Notes under the pieces: model-generated
What the model saw: the letters and a program-made list of their open reading frames with translations, nothing else
The model's database searches: none
What the model was told of the DNA's origin: nothing
In this document: piece after piece, positions 1-9,634 of the stretch
Numbering within the stretch: the stretch's first letter is position 1
How the letters are laid out: every line of letters starts with the position of its first letter
Translations under genes and position numbers: made by a program
NCBI RefSeq assembly: GCF_901827175.1
Contig: NZ_LR594662.1
Coordinates: 186,001-250,000 of the forward strand
Direction: 5' to 3'
Length of the DNA: 64,000 nucleotides
Source of the DNA: Variovorax sp. RA8
GTDB taxonomy: Bacteria > Pseudomonadota > Gammaproteobacteria > Burkholderiales > Burkholderiaceae_C

Positions 1-1
1 G

Positions 2-1825
2 CTGCTCGGCTATCTGCAGACCGTCTGGCCGCTCGGGCGCGCGCCCCATCCGTTGCCGGCGGACCGCAACGCCTGGCCCGTCGTCGACGTGCTCATACCC
101 ACCTACAACGAGCCGCTGGCGGTGGTGCGGCCGACCGTGCTGGCAGCGCTGTCGATGGACTGGCCGCGCGACAAGCTGCGCATCCACCTGCTCGACGACG
201 GCCGCCGCGAGGAGTTTCGCGCGTTCTGCGAGGCGGTTGGCGTGGCCCACGTCACGCGCAGCGACAACCGCCATGCCAAGGCCGGGAACATCAACGCGGC
301 GCTGAAGCACACCGGCGGCGAGTTCGTCGCGATCTTCGATTGCGACCATGCGCCGGTACGCTCCTTCCTGGAGTTGACGATGGGCTGGTTCGGGCGCGAG
401 CCACGCCTCGCGATGGTGCAGACGCCGCACTACTTCTATTCGGCCGACCCTTTCGAGAAGAACCTCGGCACCTTCGGCACGGTGCCCAACGAAGGCGAGC
501 TGTTCTATGGGCTGATCCAGGACGGCAACGACCTGTGGAACGCCTCCTTCTTCTGTGGTTCGTGCGCAGTCCTGCGGCGCAGCGCCTGCGAACAGGTCGG
601 TGGCATCGCCGTCGAGACGGTGACCGAGGACGCGCACACCGCCCTCAAGCTGCACCGGGCAGGCTACGACACCGCCTACCTCGCGATTCCGCAGGCGGCC
701 GGCCTGGCCACCGAGAGCCTGTCGGGCCATGTCGGCCAGCGCATCCGCTGGGCGCGAGGCATGACGCAGATCTTCCGCACCGACAACCCGCTGCTCGGCC
801 GCGGGCTGAGCTGGGCGCAGCGGCTGTGCTACCTCAACGCGATGTTGCACTTCCTCTACGGGCTGCCGCGGCTCATCTACCTCACCGCGCCGCTCGCGTA
901 CCTGGTGTTCGGCGCCAGCGTCATCCATGCCTCGGCCGCGATGATCTTCGCCTACGCGCTGCCGCACATCCTCCATGCCAACCTGACCAACAGCCGTGTG
1001 CAGGGGCGCTTCCGCTATCTCTTCTGGAACGAGGTGTACGAGGCGGTGCTGGCGTGGCACATCTTCCGCCCGACGCTGATGGCGATCATCAACCCGAAGC
1101 TGGGTGCCTTCAATGTGACGGCCAAGGGCGGATTGATCCGGCGCCGCTACTTCGACACACAGATCGCCAGGGCCAGCATCTTCCTGCTGCTGCTCAACTT
1201 CATCGGCGCGGGCTTCGGGCTGTGGAGGCTGACCTGGGTGGAAGAAGAGCGCATCGCCACCGTATGGCTCAACCTGGCCTGGACGTTCTACAACCTGGTG
1301 ATCCTCGGCGCCTGCGTGGCGGCCGCCAACGAATCGCGCCAGATGCGTGCCGCGCACCGCGTGACGCTGCAGATGCCGGCGGTGGTGCACATGTCGGGCC
1401 AGGCAAGCGTGGCTTGCCGGACCTTCGACTTCTCCGCGAGCGGACTGGGGATCGACCTGCCCGCCGGCATGCACTACCCCCACGACGCCGCGCTGGAGGT
1501 GTCGCTGTTCGACGGGGAGGTCGAACACCGCTTTCCCGCCACCGTGCGATTCAGCCGCGACAACCGGCTGGGACTGCGCTTCGAAGGCCTGAGCCTGGCG
1601 CAGGAACAGGCGCTCGTGCGCTGCACGATCTCGCGTCCGGACATCTGGTCGCGGCGCTGGGGCCGGCACCCGCGGGCAGGTGCCATCGGCGTGCTCGCGC
1701 ACATCGCGCGCATCAGCGCCGTCGGCTTCAAGGACATGTTCGCGCATTACCGCGACGCCGTGGCCGGAAGGCTGCGTTCGCCAGCGGCCGCGAGGCGCTC
1801 GGCCGATTCGAGGGAGTCGACCTGA
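2..1825 (+). CDS. bcsA: Cellulose synthase catalytic subunit BcsA (5' partial)
   Basis: This inner-membrane family 2 glycosyltransferase polymerises UDP-glucose into beta-1,4-glucan. The reading frame is open to the window edge, so the N-terminal membrane segments lie upstream. Family motifs appear in order: DDG at 194-202, DCD at 338-346, TED at 623-631 and the product-binding QRIRW at 737-751. Hydrophobic segments follow, and then a C-terminal PilZ domain with RAAHR (RxxxR) and DFSASG (DxSxxG), the residues that bind cyclic di-GMP. Enzyme activity is therefore likely switched on allosterically by c-di-GMP. The stop overlaps the bcsB start by one base (TGATG), which suggests translational coupling. 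The identification is secure; only the N-terminus is missing. Confidence 0.97.
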   Translation: MLGYLQTVWPLGRAPHPLPADRNAWPVVDVLIPTYNEPLAVVRPTVLAALSMDWPRDKLRIHLLDDGRREEFRAFCEAVGVAHVTRSDNRHAKAGNINAALKHTGGEFVAIFDCDHAPVRSFLELTMGWFGREPRLAMVQTPHYFYSADPFEKNLGTFGTVPNEGELFYGLIQDGNDLWNASFFCGSCAVLRRSACEQVGGIAVETVTEDAHTALKLHRAGYDTAYLAIPQAAGLATESLSGHVGQRIRWARGMTQIFRTDNPLLGRGLSWAQRLCYLNAMLHFLYGLPRLIYLTAPLAYLVFGASVIHASAAMIFAYALPHILHANLTNSRVQGRFRYLFWNEVYEAVLAWHIFRPTLMAIINPKLGAFNVTAKGGLIRRRYFDTQIARASIFLLLLNFIGAGFGLWRLTWVEEERIATVWLNLAWTFYNLVILGACVAAANESRQMRAAHRVTLQMPAVVHMSGQASVACRTFDFSASGLGIDLPAGMHYPHDAALEVSLFDGEVEHRFPATVRFSRDNRLGLRFEGLSLAQEQALVRCTISRPDIWSRRWGRHPRAGAIGVLAHIARISAVGFKDMFAHYRDAVAGRLRSPAAARRSADSREST

Positions 1826-4086
1826 TGCCGGCTCCCAAGCTGCTGCTCGCCGTGATCCTGGTCTCGATGGGGTGCGGCGCGGCGCAAGCGCAGGTGCAGC
1901 CGGCGCACGATCCGGCGCACGTTCCGGCGCCGCATGCCACGGCGAACCCTGCCGCCGGCGCCGTGCGGGAAATGAGCCTTGCGCAGCTCGGCGTCGACTA
2001 CGCGATCACGCTGCGCGGCACCCAGGCCAGCGTCGGAATTCCGTTCAGCGTGCGTGGCGACGAGCTGGTGACGGCAGCCTCGCTGCAGCTCCACTACTCG
2101 TACTCGCCCGCACTGCTGCCCGAGCTCTCGCACCTCGCCGTGACCGTCAACGACGTGGCGGTGGCGACATTGCCGCTGCCGCGCGAGGGCGCGGGCCAGC
2201 CGCGCAGCGCCACCATCCCCATCGACCGCCGCCTGGTGGGCGACTACAACCGCATCAACATCGAGCTCATCGGCCACTACACGCGCGAGTGCGAAGACCC
2301 CGCCCACTCCAGCCTGTGGGCGAAGGTGGACGCATCGAGCAGCCTGCGCCTGACGGCCGAGCCCTTCGCAGCCCATGCCGACCTCGGCACGCTGCCCGTG
2401 CCCTTCTTCGACCCGCGGGATCCGCGCCGCCTGCGACTGCCTTTTGTCCTTGGCGATAACGGCTTCCCGACGCTCGAGGCCGCGGGCATCGTGTCTTCCT
2501 GGTTCGGGGCGCTGGCGGGCTACCGCGGGGCCGTGTTCCCGGTGTCGGCGGGTGTGCTGCCGGCCGATTCGAATGCCGTGGTCTTCGCGATGCCCGGCAC
2601 CACCGTCCCTGGGCTGCAGTTGCCTGACATCCAGGGACCGGGCCTCGCCGTGATCGACCGGCCGGGCGATCCGATTCGCAAGCTGCTGCTCGTCATGGGC
2701 CGCAACCCGGCCGAGTTGCGCACGGCCGCCGCCGCGCTTGCGCTCAACAGCCGCGCCCTGAGCGGCAGCACGACAGCCGTCGCCAACTTCCAGGAGCCGC
2801 CCGTGCGCCGGCCCTACGACGCGCCGCGCTGGATCGCGGGCGACCGGCCGGTGCGGCTCGGCGAACTCGCCGCGGCCGAGGACCTGAACGTGGAGGGCTA
2901 CACGCCGGACGTGGTCAAGGTCAACCTGCAGGTGCCCCCGGACCTCTTCGCCTGGCGCTCGCGCGGCATCCCGCTCGAACTCGGGTACCGCTACACGCCG
3001 AGGGCCCACGCCGACCAGTCGACCCTCAACATCAACCTCGGCGAAAACTTCATCGGTTCGCTGCCCCTGCGCGCGGCCAACCCGAACCCCTGGTGGAACC
3101 CGTTCGCGCGCACGCTGCTGCCAGACGGCACGGCCGGTGAACGCAAGACCATCCACCTGCCGCCGCTCGCGCTCGGCGCCCGCAGCCAGCTGCGCCTGCA
3201 CTACTACTTCCAGCCCGATGCCGGACCCTGCAAGGCGCTGCTGGGCAACGTGCGCGGCAGCATCGATGCCGACTCGACCGTCGACATCTCGCGCCTGCCC
3301 CACTACCTGGCGATGCCCGAGCTGGCTGCCTTCGCCAACGGTGGCTTTCCGTTCACGCGCCTGGCCGACCTGGCCGACACCGCGGTGGTGCTGCCCGATG
3401 CGCCGGGGCAGGCGGACCAGGAGATCTTCCTTGCGCTCATGGGCCAGCTCGGCAATGCGACCGGCTATCCGGCGCTGCGGGTCTCGGTCGGCGGTGCGTC
3501 GAAGGTGTCGCAATGGGCCGGCAAGGATCTCCTGGTGCTCGGCAGTCTCCAGGGCCAGCCTCTGTTCGCGCAATGGGCCGGGCGCATGCCGCTCGCGCAC
3601 GGCCATGGCGTGCAGGCGTTCCGGGTGGGCACGTGGTTCGACGAGGCCTTGAAGTTCGTGGCCGGCACGCGCCGGCGCGAAGACCTCCCCTCGGTCGCGC
3701 AGATGGCCATCTCGGTCGGTGGGCAGGATGCCGCGCTCGCGGGCTTCGAATCGCCGCTTGCGGCAGGCCGAAGCGTGGTGGCGGTGGTCGCCAGCGCCGA
3801 GTCGCAGTCCGCGCTGCTGAACGCGATGATGTCGCCGGAGATGCTTCGCCGCATCCAGGGCAGCACCTCGATCGTGCGGGGCACCGAGGTCCACAGTCTG
3901 CTGGGCGGCGAGACCTACTACGTGGGCCGCCTGCCCCCCGTCGCCTGGGTGCAGTGGAAGCTCTCGCGCAACCCCCTGCTGCTGGCCGGGCTGGTTCTCG
4001 CGCTGGCATTCATCGGCGCCGGGGCCGCGTACTTCAGCCTGCAGCGGCGCGCGCACCGGCGGCTGCGGGAAGGGCCGCCGTCGTGA
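1825..4086 (+). CDS. bcsB: Cellulose synthase regulatory subunit BcsB
   Basis: BcsB is the periplasmic, membrane-anchored partner of BcsA that guides the nascent glucan across the periplasm. The 753 residues are close to the usual 750-800. A signal peptide is visible (KLLLAVILV, cleavage near AQAQ), followed by the beta-rich carbohydrate-binding and flavodoxin-like modules typical of the family. One C-terminal transmembrane helix (about residues 719-741, LLLAGLVLALAFIGAGAAYF) and a short basic tail close the protein. The ATG at 1825 overlaps the bcsA stop. A much longer open frame extends upstream through bcsA, but it is a shadow. The gene is followed by bcsZ with a 4-base overlap if the GTG at 4083 is used. 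Confidence 0.95.
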   Translation: MPAPKLLLAVILVSMGCGAAQAQVQPAHDPAHVPAPHATANPAAGAVREMSLAQLGVDYAITLRGTQASVGIPFSVRGDELVTAASLQLHYSYSPALLPELSHLAVTVNDVAVATLPLPREGAGQPRSATIPIDRRLVGDYNRINIELIGHYTRECEDPAHSSLWAKVDASSSLRLTAEPFAAHADLGTLPVPFFDPRDPRRLRLPFVLGDNGFPTLEAAGIVSSWFGALAGYRGAVFPVSAGVLPADSNAVVFAMPGTTVPGLQLPDIQGPGLAVIDRPGDPIRKLLLVMGRNPAELRTAAAALALNSRALSGSTTAVANFQEPPVRRPYDAPRWIAGDRPVRLGELAAAEDLNVEGYTPDVVKVNLQVPPDLFAWRSRGIPLELGYRYTPRAHADQSTLNINLGENFIGSLPLRAANPNPWWNPFARTLLPDGTAGERKTIHLPPLALGARSQLRLHYYFQPDAGPCKALLGNVRGSIDADSTVDISRLPHYLAMPELAAFANGGFPFTRLADLADTAVVLPDAPGQADQEIFLALMGQLGNATGYPALRVSVGGASKVSQWAGKDLLVLGSLQGQPLFAQWAGRMPLAHGHGVQAFRVGTWFDEALKFVAGTRRREDLPSVAQMAISVGGQDAALAGFESPLAAGRSVVAVVASAESQSALLNAMMSPEMLRRIQGSTSIVRGTEVHSLLGGETYYVGRLPPVAWVQWKLSRNPLLLAGLVLALAFIGAGAAYFSLQRRAHRRLREGPPS

Positions 4087-4097
4087 GCGCGCGCGGC

Positions 4098-5288
4098 ATG
4101 CCTCCCACGCCCATCCGTTCGGGGCGCCGCCGCTGCCTGGCGGCGCTCGCGCTGTCACCGCTGGCCGCGGTGTCGCAGGGCCCGGCGCGCGCGGCCCGCA
4201 CCGCCTGCCTGCCGATCGCCGACTGGACCGGCTTCGCCGCCCGCCATCTCCAGGCCGACGGGCGCGTCATCGACTTCGACACCCAGGAGCAGCACTCGAC
4301 CTCCGAAGGGCAGTCCTACGGGCTGTTCTTTGCGCTGGTCCACAACGACCGGGCCGCCTTCGACCGCGTGCTGCAATGGACCGACGCCAACCTCGCTGGA
4401 GGCCGGCTCGCGCAGCGCCTGCCCGCGTGGCGATGGGGCCGCAAGGTCGACGGCAGCTGGGGCGTGCTGGACGCCAATCCGGCCTCCGACTCGGACCTGT
4501 GGGTCGCCTACGCGCTGATCGAGGCCGGGCGGCTGTGGAACCACCCGGCCTACCAGGCGCTGGGGCGCAGCGTGCTCGAGAACGCGGTGCGCGAGGAGGT
4601 GAGCGTCTTGCCCGGCCTGGGCCGCATGCTGCTGCCCTGGCCGCGCTCCGTCGCCAACGGACCGGTATGGCGCCTCAATCCGAGCTACCTGCCCGTGCAG
4701 TTGCTGCGCCGCTTCCAGCAGGAGGAGCCGCAGGGCCCGTGGGGCGAGATTGCACAGCACACCGTGCGGATGCTCGAAGCCGTCGCCCCTCGCGGCTTTG
4801 CGCCCGACTGGTGCGCCTGGTCCGAGAAGGACCGCGCCTTCGTGGCCGATCCCCAGAAACGTGCCGTGGGCAGCTACGACGCGATCCGCGTCTACCTGTG
4901 GGCCGGCATGTTGCACGCGCAGGAGCCTGCGCGTGCGGCCTTGCTGAAGTTCCTGCGCGGGCCGCGCACGCAGCTGCTGCAGTCGGCGGCCTTTCCGGAA
5001 TACGTCGACACCGACACCGGCGCCACGCGCGGAACCGCGCCGGTCGGCTTCGCTGGAGCGCTCCTGCCCTATCTGCAGGCCCAGGGGCTGCAGGACGCGC
5101 TCGCGCAGCAGCTCGCCCGCATCCGCGAGCGCACGCAGGCCGCCGTGGCACCCGCGCCCCTGCCCTATTACGAAAGCGTGTTGCTGCTCTTCGGCCAAGC
5201 CTGGCTCGACGGGCGCTATGCCTTCGGCCGCAATGGCGAGCTGCAACCTGACTGGAGACGCCTGTGCCCCGTGCCGCGTTCCGCATGA
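4098..5288 (+). CDS. bcsZ: Periplasmic endo-1,4-beta-glucanase BcsZ (GH8)
   Basis: This family 8 glycoside hydrolase trims cellulose in the periplasm and is needed for proper export in bcs systems. The STSEGQSYG motif carries the general-acid Glu (residue 70 from this start). DSDLWVAYAL and SYDAIRVYLW are the conserved substrate-binding and general-base regions. The N-terminus has a signal peptide with arginines before a hydrophobic run (RRRCLAALAL) and cleavage near ARA. The ATG at 4098 gives 396 residues. A GTG at 4083 overlaps the bcsB stop as GTGA and would add five residues; either could be used. The 3' end overlaps bcsC. Confidence 0.94.
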   Translation: MPPTPIRSGRRRCLAALALSPLAAVSQGPARAARTACLPIADWTGFAARHLQADGRVIDFDTQEQHSTSEGQSYGLFFALVHNDRAAFDRVLQWTDANLAGGRLAQRLPAWRWGRKVDGSWGVLDANPASDSDLWVAYALIEAGRLWNHPAYQALGRSVLENAVREEVSVLPGLGRMLLPWPRSVANGPVWRLNPSYLPVQLLRRFQQEEPQGPWGEIAQHTVRMLEAVAPRGFAPDWCAWSEKDRAFVADPQKRAVGSYDAIRVYLWAGMLHAQEPARAALLKFLRGPRTQLLQSAAFPEYVDTDTGATRGTAPVGFAGALLPYLQAQGLQDALAQQLARIRERTQAAVAPAPLPYYESVLLLFGQAWLDGRYAFGRNGELQPDWRRLCPVPRSA

Positions 5289-8026
5289 GACGGTGGGTCT
5301 GCGTCGCGGCATGGGCCGCGCTGGGCACCGGGCCGGTCCTGGCGCAGGCCGACGCACGCGCCTCATTGGCCGAGCAGGCCATCCATTGGCAGAGCCTGGG
5401 CCGGCTCGAGCTGGCCGAAGCCAGCTGGCGCAAGCTGCTCAGCGCCGACCCGCAGTCCGCCGAGGCGCTGTACGGCATGGCCCAGGTCGAGCTCGCGCGC
5501 GGCCGGGCCGATGCGGCGCGAAGCTGGCTCGTACGCCTGCGCGCCGCGCATCCGGCGGATGCCAGGGCGATCCAGCTCGAGGCACGCATCGCCCAGCCGG
5601 GCGGCCCGGCCAGCGACCTGGAAGCCGCTCGCGCGGCCGCCCGCGCCGGACGCACCGCCGAGGCGCTGCAGGCCTACCGTGCCTTCCTCGGCGACCGCGC
5701 GCCGCCGGAGCCGCTGGCCCTGGAGTACTACCAGGCGCTTGGCGGCACCCCTCAGGGTTGGGACGAAAGCCGCCGAGGCCTGGAGCGCCTGGCGCGCAGC
5801 AGGCCGGACCGCTCCGACTACAAGCTCGCACTGGCGCAGTTGCAGACCTATCGCGAGGCCACGCGGCGCGAAGGCATCCATAGCCTGGCCGAGCTCGCGA
5901 AGCAGCCGGCCGGCGCGCCGGCCCGCGATGCATGGCGCCAGGCCCTGCTGTGGCTCGATGCCCGCGCCACCGATGCCGAGCTCTACCGCGACTACCTGGC
6001 GCTGCAGCCGGATCCCGCGGTGGCGCAGCGCTTGTCGCAATTGGGGTCCCCGGAACCGCCCCGCGCACCGGAGGGCGCCCCCGTGCAGGGCGCCCGGCCC
6101 GCCCCGCCGGACCCATTGCGCATGGGCTTCGCTGCGCTCGAGCGCAGCGACCTGCCGGGCGCCGAGCGGCGCTTCCAGCAAGTGCTGCGCCTGCGCCCGG
6201 CCGACGCCGATGCGCTCGGCGGCCTGGGTGTGGTGCGGTTGCGGCAGGAGCGATTCGCCGAAGCCGAAGCGCTGCTGGCCCGTGCCTCGAGGACGGGCGG
6301 CCAACGCTGGGCTTCTGCGCTTCGCAGCGCCACCTACTGGAACCTTGTCGGGCAGGCGGCCGACGCGCGCGGCCGCGGCGATCCGACGCGTGCGCGGCAA
6401 CTGCTGGACCGCGCCATGCAGCTCGACCCGACGGGGCCCGCCGCGCGCGATGCACTCGCGAGCCTGCGGTCCGCGCGCGCCGAGCAGGCACGTGCGCAGG
6501 CCCGCCGCGAGTCCGAAGCTGGCGACATGGCCGGTGCGCGGCGCACGCTGGAAGCAGCGCTGGCCGAGGCTCCGGAAAGCCTCTGGGTCCGTCATGACCT
6601 CGCGCTCGTCTATCGCCGCATGGGCTTGGCGTCGCAGGCGCGCGAGCTCGTCGACGCCATGCCTGCCGCCCAGCGCGACACGCCGGAAGGACTCCATGTC
6701 CAGGCACTTCAGGCCGGCGAGGCCGGCGATGCGCTTGCGGGCCTGCAGTACCTCGACCGCATTCCGGAAGCTTCGCGCACGGCCGACATGAATGCGCTGC
6801 GGCAAAGCCTCCAGTCCCGGGACGAGGCCCGGCGCACCGAACTCGACCGGCTGCGCGCCGAGCGCAATGCCCAGGAGGCGCGAGCCCGGCAAGCCGAGGC
6901 CGAACGCGCACCGCAAATTGCGGCCGGGCCGGTGTACCGCCATCGCAGCGGCGAGGCGGGGCTCGGGCGGTTGACCGATGTGCAGACCCCCTTGGAGGCC
7001 AGGCTCCCGTTCGGCGACGGCCGCCTCTCGCTCGGCGTGACGCCGACCTCGCTGCGTGCCGGCACGCTGGCATTCGACGCCGCCACCGCGGCCCGCTTCG
7101 GCGGCGGCACGCCGGCCGCACAGTTGCAGGCCACCGGTGCGGCCGCACCGCCGGGCGCGCAAACCGAAAGCGGCGTCGGGCTGAGCGTCGGCTACGAAGG
7201 ACCGAACTTCAGCGCCAGCCTGGGCACCACGCCCATCGGCTTCACGCGCAGCAACGTCATCGGCCACCTGGGCTACAGCGCGCAGCTCGCGGAAACGCTC
7301 TCGCTCAAGGCCGAACTCTCACGCCGGCCCGTGACCGACAGCCTGCTGTCCTTTGCCGGCACGCGCGACCCGCGCACCGGCCTCGAATGGGGCGGCGTGG
7401 TCGCCACCGGCGCACGCCTGGATCTCGCGCGGGACTTGGGGCCGTATGGCGTTTACGGGTACGGCGCCGTTCACGGCATCACCGGCACGAGCGTGGCCAG
7501 CAACCGGCGCCGTGAACTCGGCGGCGGCGTGTACGTGCCCGTCCTGCGCGGCGACGGCTCGTCCCTGACGCTGGGCGTGAACCTGGGGCTGATGTCGTAC
7601 GACAAGAACCTGAGCCATTTCATCTACGGCGAGGGCGGCTACTTCAGCCCCCAGCACTTCTCCAGCCTCACCTTCCCGCTGGATTGGCAGGGGCGCGACG
7701 GGCGGCTTGCCTGGCGGATCAACGCGTCCATCGGCATACAGTCCTTCAGGGAGGACCCTTCGCCCTTCAACGCCGTGGCAGGCCCCGCGGCCTTCCTCGC
7801 CGTCCCGACGCGCCACCGGGGCATCGCCTACAACGTCGCGGCAATCGCCGAGTACCAGATCGGCCCGCAGCTCTACCTGGGCGGCGCCCTCGGGTTCAAC
7901 AATGCGCGCGACTACCGGCAGGTCACGGGGAATGCGTATCTGCGCTACGTGTTCGGCGCAGGCGGTGGGGTGCCGGGCGCCATGATGGTCAAGCCCTTCG
8001 GCTCTCCCTACACACCGCTGCCTTGA
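5264..8026 (+). CDS. bcsC: Cellulose synthase operon protein C (TPR and outer-membrane barrel)
   Basis: BcsC provides the outer-membrane exit for cellulose. The mature protein begins after a signal peptide (cleavage near VLAQA). Most of residues 30-530 is helical TPR-like scaffold rich in Ala, Arg and Leu. The last roughly 360 residues are beta-rich with the BcsC C-terminal barrel features (YEGPNFSASLGTTPIGF and repeated GxY/GxN strands). At 920 residues it is shorter than the E. coli protein (about 1,150), mainly through fewer TPR units. GTG 5264 is chosen because GGAG at 5254-5257 sits six bases before it. ATG 5285 overlaps the bcsZ stop as ATGA and is an alternative that keeps the signal peptide. 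Confidence 0.93.
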   Translation: MPRAAFRMRRWVCVAAWAALGTGPVLAQADARASLAEQAIHWQSLGRLELAEASWRKLLSADPQSAEALYGMAQVELARGRADAARSWLVRLRAAHPADARAIQLEARIAQPGGPASDLEAARAAARAGRTAEALQAYRAFLGDRAPPEPLALEYYQALGGTPQGWDESRRGLERLARSRPDRSDYKLALAQLQTYREATRREGIHSLAELAKQPAGAPARDAWRQALLWLDARATDAELYRDYLALQPDPAVAQRLSQLGSPEPPRAPEGAPVQGARPAPPDPLRMGFAALERSDLPGAERRFQQVLRLRPADADALGGLGVVRLRQERFAEAEALLARASRTGGQRWASALRSATYWNLVGQAADARGRGDPTRARQLLDRAMQLDPTGPAARDALASLRSARAEQARAQARRESEAGDMAGARRTLEAALAEAPESLWVRHDLALVYRRMGLASQARELVDAMPAAQRDTPEGLHVQALQAGEAGDALAGLQYLDRIPEASRTADMNALRQSLQSRDEARRTELDRLRAERNAQEARARQAEAERAPQIAAGPVYRHRSGEAGLGRLTDVQTPLEARLPFGDGRLSLGVTPTSLRAGTLAFDAATAARFGGGTPAAQLQATGAAAPPGAQTESGVGLSVGYEGPNFSASLGTTPIGFTRSNVIGHLGYSAQLAETLSLKAELSRRPVTDSLLSFAGTRDPRTGLEWGGVVATGARLDLARDLGPYGVYGYGAVHGITGTSVASNRRRELGGGVYVPVLRGDGSSLTLGVNLGLMSYDKNLSHFIYGEGGYFSPQHFSSLTFPLDWQGRDGRLAWRINASIGIQSFREDPSPFNAVAGPAAFLAVPTRHRGIAYNVAAIAEYQIGPQLYLGGALGFNNARDYRQVTGNAYLRYVFGAGGGVPGAMMVKPFGSPYTPLP

Positions 8027-8071
8027 GGGCGATGATCGAGCGGTGATGCAGCAAGCCCGGGTGTCTCGAAC

Positions 8072-8548
8072 TCAGGGCCGCCGAACATCCACCCGCTGGC
8101 GCGACCAGTACGGACCGTCGAGCCGGTCCAGCCGCACCTCGCCGCCCGTGGAAGGCGCGTGGACGAACCGGTTCTCGCCCACGTAGATGCCGGCGTGCGT
8201 GGGCCGGCTGCCGCCGAAGACCACCAGGTCCCCGGTGCGCAGGTCGTTGCGCGATATCGGGTTCCCGAAATCGGCGAGTTGCGCCACGGTGCGTGGCGTT
8301 GCCAGTCCGGCACTTTGGCGGTACACGAAGCCGATCAGCCCGCTGCAATCGAAGCCGCCATCGGCCGTGTTGCCGCCGTACCGGTAGGGCGTGCCGACCA
8401 GTCCCATGGCATGGATGGCCGCATCACTCGATTGCTCGGCGGAAATCAACGATGGCCGCAAGGTCCCGGGCGCCCGGGGCGGTGTGCTGCCGCAGGCCGC
8501 GAGCAGCAGGCAGGTGCACAGGACTGTCGATCTACGCAGGGTCGGCAT
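8072..8548 (-). CDS. NlpC/P60-family cell-wall peptidase lipoprotein
   Basis: This is a small lipoprotein of the C40 family, which cleaves peptide bonds in peptidoglycan stems. The lipobox LAAC puts the lipidated Cys at residue 19. The catalytic motif FDCSGL gives Cys68, and HAGIYVG provides His118 with a further polar His near 130. YRYGGN and TGDLVVF are also family signatures. The length of 158 residues is typical of compact Spr/NlpC-like lipoproteins. It is convergent with bcsC and seems to be a separate unit. A 50-base sequence related to its 5' end recurs at 32704-32753. Confidence 0.92.
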   Translation of the reverse strand: MPTLRRSTVLCTCLLLAACGSTPPRAPGTLRPSLISAEQSSDAAIHAMGLVGTPYRYGGNTADGGFDCSGLIGFVYRQSAGLATPRTVAQLADFGNPISRNDLRTGDLVVFGGSRPTHAGIYVGENRFVHAPSTGGEVRLDRLDGPYWSRQRVDVRRP

Positions 8549-8567
8549 GGCCGAGGATGGTAGTTGC

Positions 8568-9494
8568 TCAGGCCGTGCCCGTGCTGCGCGCGACGATCTC
8601 GAACTGCTGGCGCAGCCAGCGATGGGCCGGGTTGTGGTGCATGCGCTCGTGCCAGAACATCGAGGTGCTCACGTCCTCGAGCGGCACCGGCGGCTCGAGC
8701 ACCTGCAGCTGCCAGACCGCCGAGAAGTGCCGGGCAATGCGCTCGGGCAGCGTGGCCAGCAGGTCCGACTGCGCAACCAGCCCCGGCGAGACCAGGGTGG
8801 AGGACACGCGCGCGCCGATGGTCCGCACCAGCCCCGCGCGCTCCAGCGCCTCGTCGACCACGGCTTCGAGCGTCGACGCCCCGGTCCGGCCCAGCGCATA
8901 GAACACGTGCGGGTGCGCCACGTACTGTGCCCGTGTCAGCCGGCCCTGCACGTCGGGGTGCCCGGCCGCCGCGATGACCCGCATGGGCTGACTCATGAGC
9001 GGCGTGAAGCGCAGGCCCGCCGGCGCATCGCGGATGAAGGCGACCAAGAGGTCGATGCCGCCTTCCTCGAGGTCGTGGCGCACGCGGCCCAGGTCGGGCG
9101 GCTGCACCGTGAGCTGCACGGCGGGCGCGAGCCGCCGCACGTGCGCGATCAGCGAAGGCATCAGCAGGTAGCCCAGTGTCTCGCTGGCGGCGATGCGGAA
9201 GCGCTCGGTCGCCGCCGCGGGGTCGAAGTCGGCACCATCGGCCACGGCCTGGTCGACCAGGTCCAGCGCCTGCTGGAACCGGGCGGCCAGCTGCCGGGCG
9301 CGCGGCGTGGTCACCATGCCTTTTTCGGTACGCACCAGCAGCGGGTCGGCGAACAGGGTGCGCAGCCGCGCCAGCGTTGCGCTCATCGCCGGCTGTGTGA
9401 TGCCCATGCGCTCGGCCGCGCGCGTCACGTGGCCCTCGGCCACCAAGGCGACCACGCAGCGCAGCAGGTAGACGTCGAGATGGCGGGCTTGCAT
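8568..9494 (-). CDS. LysR-family transcriptional regulator
   Basis: The 308-residue protein has an N-terminal winged helix-turn-helix (HVTRAAERMGITQPAMSATLARLR, residues about 21-44) and a C-terminal periplasmic-binding-protein-like effector domain. The open frame extends upstream to 9644, but the ATG at 9494 (MQARHLDVYLLR) matches the usual LysR start. It is divergent from the receptor-cupin-hydrolase-aldolase operon beginning at 9635, so it is the likely regulator of that set. The inducer is unknown; a carboxylic or aromatic acid would fit the target genes. Confidence 0.93.
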   Translation of the reverse strand: MQARHLDVYLLRCVVALVAEGHVTRAAERMGITQPAMSATLARLRTLFADPLLVRTEKGMVTTPRARQLAARFQQALDLVDQAVADGADFDPAAATERFRIAASETLGYLLMPSLIAHVRRLAPAVQLTVQPPDLGRVRHDLEEGGIDLLVAFIRDAPAGLRFTPLMSQPMRVIAAAGHPDVQGRLTRAQYVAHPHVFYALGRTGASTLEAVVDEALERAGLVRTIGARVSSTLVSPGLVAQSDLLATLPERIARHFSAVWQLQVLEPPVPLEDVSTSMFWHERMHHNPAHRWLRQQFEIVARSTGTA

Positions 9495-9551
9495 GGCCCG
9501 CGGATTATCCCCGTGCCCCCATGAAGCATGCGGGGTCGCCATACAGCCCAT

Positions 9552-9579
9552 GGCATGTCCGCATGCCGGGCAGGACATG
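9552..9579. promoter_or_regulatory. Candidate LysR operator in the divergent intergenic region
   Basis: Nested inverted repeats lie between the LysR gene and the operon at 9635. GGCATG and CATGCC (9552-9557, 9562-9567) flank TCCG, and CATGTCC and GGACATG (9554-9560, 9573-9579) flank 12 bases. Position and symmetry suggest regulator binding, but no experiment or consensus supports the exact site. Confidence 0.4.
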
Positions 9580-9634
9580 GCGGGCGCGTGCGCCGCTGAC
9601 CACAATCGTCGCAAAGCCCAAGGAGACACACACG

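Noticed and set aside
340..1824. Long upstream extension of the bcsB frame inside bcsA
   Set aside because: The extension overlaps well-conserved bcsA codons and has an Arg/Pro/Ala-rich shadow composition; BcsB starts with its signal peptide at 1825.
1747..4158. An 803-codon minus-strand frame
   Set aside because: It lies wholly antisense to bcsB and shows no domain; it is a GC-codon shadow.
5363..7267. A 634-codon minus-strand frame
   Set aside because: It is antisense to bcsC, with no recognisable motifs.
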